A model generated the notes under the pieces. The model saw only the letters and a list, made by a program, of their open reading frames with translations, made no database searches and was not told the DNA's origin. Below are positions 5,436-6,048 of a stretch of DNA of 6,048 nt, in pieces. Every line of letters starts with the position of its first letter. The stretch's first letter is position 1. Location: contig CABQNX010000047.1 in assembly GCA_902465645.1 (NCBI GenBank), positions 1 to 6,048 on the forward strand, in the 5' to 3' direction. The DNA comes from an uncultured Peptoniphilus sp. (GTDB lineage: Bacteria > Bacillota > Clostridia > Tissierellales > Peptoniphilaceae). The position numbers were made by a program, and so were the translations under genes.

Positions 5436-5464
5436 TTGACAAGTTAGACTTTTTAGTCTAAAAT
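5436..5464 (+). promoter_or_regulatory. Near-consensus sigma-A promoter of rplM-rpsI
   Basis: TTGACA (5436-5441, perfect) and TAAAAT (5459-5464) have an ideal 17-base spacer, predicting a transcription start at about 5471. This is the strongest promoter in the window, as expected for a ribosomal protein operon. Its spacer contains a perfect inverted repeat, listed separately. Confidence 0.88.
5444..5461. repeat. Perfect 7-bp inverted repeat inside the rplM promoter
   Basis: TTAGACT (5444-5450) and AGTCTAA (5455-5461) are exact reverse complements with a 4-T loop, filling the spacer and entering the -10 hexamer. It could be an operator for a dimeric repressor or a weak intergenic hairpin serving the upstream hydrogenase transcript. 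It lacks a T-run after the stem, so it is not a convincing terminator. Confidence 0.6.
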
Positions 5465-5473
5465 ATGTGTCAT

Positions 5474-5503
5474 GTTTAAAAAGCCCCGGAATAATTTTTA
5501 AAC
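5474..5503 (+). promoter_or_regulatory. 5' leader hairpin of rplM, candidate ribosomal-protein autoregulatory leader
   Basis: GTTTAAAAA (5474-5482) pairs perfectly over 9 bp with TTTTTAAAC (5495-5503), enclosing a 12-nt loop containing CCCCGG. The hairpin begins about three bases after the predicted transcription start and ends six bases before the Shine-Dalgarno AGGAGG (5509-5514). L13 leader RNAs upstream of rplM-rpsI are known in Firmicutes, and position and size fit. I could not verify the consensus, so membership of that RNA family is inference. Confidence 0.55.
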
Positions 5504-5522
5504 AATTTAGGAGGAAAATTCA

Positions 5523-5951
5523 TTGAAAAGCTACATGGCTAAAGCAAATGAAGTTGAAAGAAAATGGTATGTTATCGACGCTGAAGGAAAAGTCCTTGGT
5601 AGATTAGCATCAGAAATCGCAAGTGTATTAAGAGGAAAGAGAAAACCTATCTTTACACCACATGTGGACTGTGGAGACTTTGTTATTGTAATTAACGCTG
5701 ACAAGGTTGTATTGACAGGCAATAAATTACATCAAAAAATTCACGCATATCACACTGGATACCCAGGTGGAAGAAAAGAAGTTTCATATGCTGAAATGAT
5801 GGAAAAGAGACCAGAAAAAGTTATCGAACTAGCAGTTAAGGGAATGCTTCCTAAAAACAGGTTAGGCAGAAAGATGATCAAAAAACTTAAAGTTTATACT
5901 GGTAACGAACATCCACACGCAGCACAAGCACCTGAAGTTTATGAATTTTAA
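5523..5951 (+). CDS. rplM: 50S ribosomal protein L13
   Basis: L13 is an early-assembly protein of the large ribosomal subunit. The 142 residues match the usual length and carry the family's landmarks: ERKWYVIDAEGKVLGRLAS (12-30), LRGKRKPIFTPHVDCGD (36-52), INADKVVLTGNKL (57-69), HTGYPGG (77-83), MLPKNRLGR (108-116), and EHPHAAQAPEVYE (129-141). The start is taken as TTG at 5523, eight bases after a perfect AGGAGG. The next in-frame ATG, at 5535, is 20 bases from the ribosome binding site, too far for normal initiation; starting there would lose only MKSY. A leader hairpin and strong promoter lie upstream, and rpsI follows after 12 bases, the standard order. No anomalies apart from the rare start codon. 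Confidence 0.97.
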   Translation: MKSYMAKANEVERKWYVIDAEGKVLGRLASEIASVLRGKRKPIFTPHVDCGDFVIVINADKVVLTGNKLHQKIHAYHTGYPGGRKEVSYAEMMEKRPEKVIELAVKGMLPKNRLGRKMIKKLKVYTGNEHPHAAQAPEVYEF

Positions 5952-5963
5952 TTGGAGGTAAGA

Positions 5964-6048
5964 ATGGAAACTATACAATACAGAGGTACTGGAAGAAGAA
6001 AAAAATCCATCGCCCAAGTTAGACTTCTACCTGGCAATGGAAAATTTA
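5964..6048 (+). CDS. rpsI: 30S ribosomal protein S9, N-terminal part (3' end outside window)
   Basis: The visible 28 codons read METIQYRGTGRRKKSIAQVR and then LLPGNGKF, matching the S9 start pattern YxGTGRRKxxxAxVRLxPGNGK. S9 is a small-subunit protein whose C-terminal tail (not seen here) reaches the P-site tRNA. GGAGGT (5954-5959) lies just before the ATG. The gene follows rplM by 12 bases, as in nearly all bacteria, and shares its promoter. It is truncated only by the window edge. Confidence 0.97.
   Translation, partial: METIQYRGTGRRKKSIAQVRLLPGNGKF

Noticed and set aside
5472..5501. Nine-codon mini-frame (MFKKPRNNF) starting at the predicted rplM transcription start
   Set aside because: It has no Shine-Dalgarno, and its bases are already explained by the leader hairpin; a leaderless peptide cannot be excluded but is not supported.

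Overview
This is an AT-rich window with strong AGGAGG-type ribosome binding sites, frequent AGA/AGG arginine codons and a Gram-positive sortase signal of the variant form APKTGD. It also carries oxygen-sensitive metabolism in the form of an [FeFe] hydrogenase-like protein. Together these suggest an anaerobic low-GC Firmicute. The APKTGD variant and overall style resemble Anaerococcus and related Peptoniphilaceae, but that placement is inference from sequence feel and was not searched.

Layout from left to right: (1) 1-563 is the 3' end of a cell-wall-anchored surface protein, with a 21-bp/7-residue proline-aspartate repeat, an acidic spacer, a sorting signal and a good Rho-independent terminator. 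(2) 682-2830 is a tight three-gene operon: an ApbE-type flavin transferase lipoprotein, an unrecognised four-helix membrane protein, and a soluble YutG/PgpA-family protein. Each downstream gene has its Shine-Dalgarno at or overlapping the previous stop codon. The operon ends at a 13-bp hairpin terminator that lies inside the 3' coding end of the convergent gene. (3) 2862-3506 (minus) is a Crp/Fnr-family regulator with no cysteines. (4) 3507-3622 is a divergent intergenic region with a 27-bp AT-rich dyad, a candidate operator. (5) 3623-5417 is a two-gene unit: a small stand-alone thioredoxin-like [2Fe-2S] ferredoxin and a monomeric [FeFe] hydrogenase with 16 N-terminal cysteines and all four H-cluster cysteines. 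(6) 5436 to the window end is the ribosomal protein operon rplM-rpsI. It has a near-consensus promoter carrying a perfect inverted repeat in its spacer, and a short 5' leader that folds into a hairpin. rplM starts with TTG, and rpsI is cut by the window edge.

The most coherent story is redox metabolism. A divergently transcribed Crp/Fnr-type regulator sits next to a hydrogenase plus ferredoxin pair, and a plausible shared operator lies between them. ApbE, which attaches FMN to redox proteins outside the membrane, is nearby, but no flavoprotein substrate is visible in the window. No mobile elements, CRISPR arrays, tRNAs or rRNAs were seen, and no clearly novel defence or biosynthetic system is evident. 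The most interesting unexplained points are the regulatory architecture, the unknown membrane protein, and the unusual composition of the hydrogenase/ferredoxin pair.
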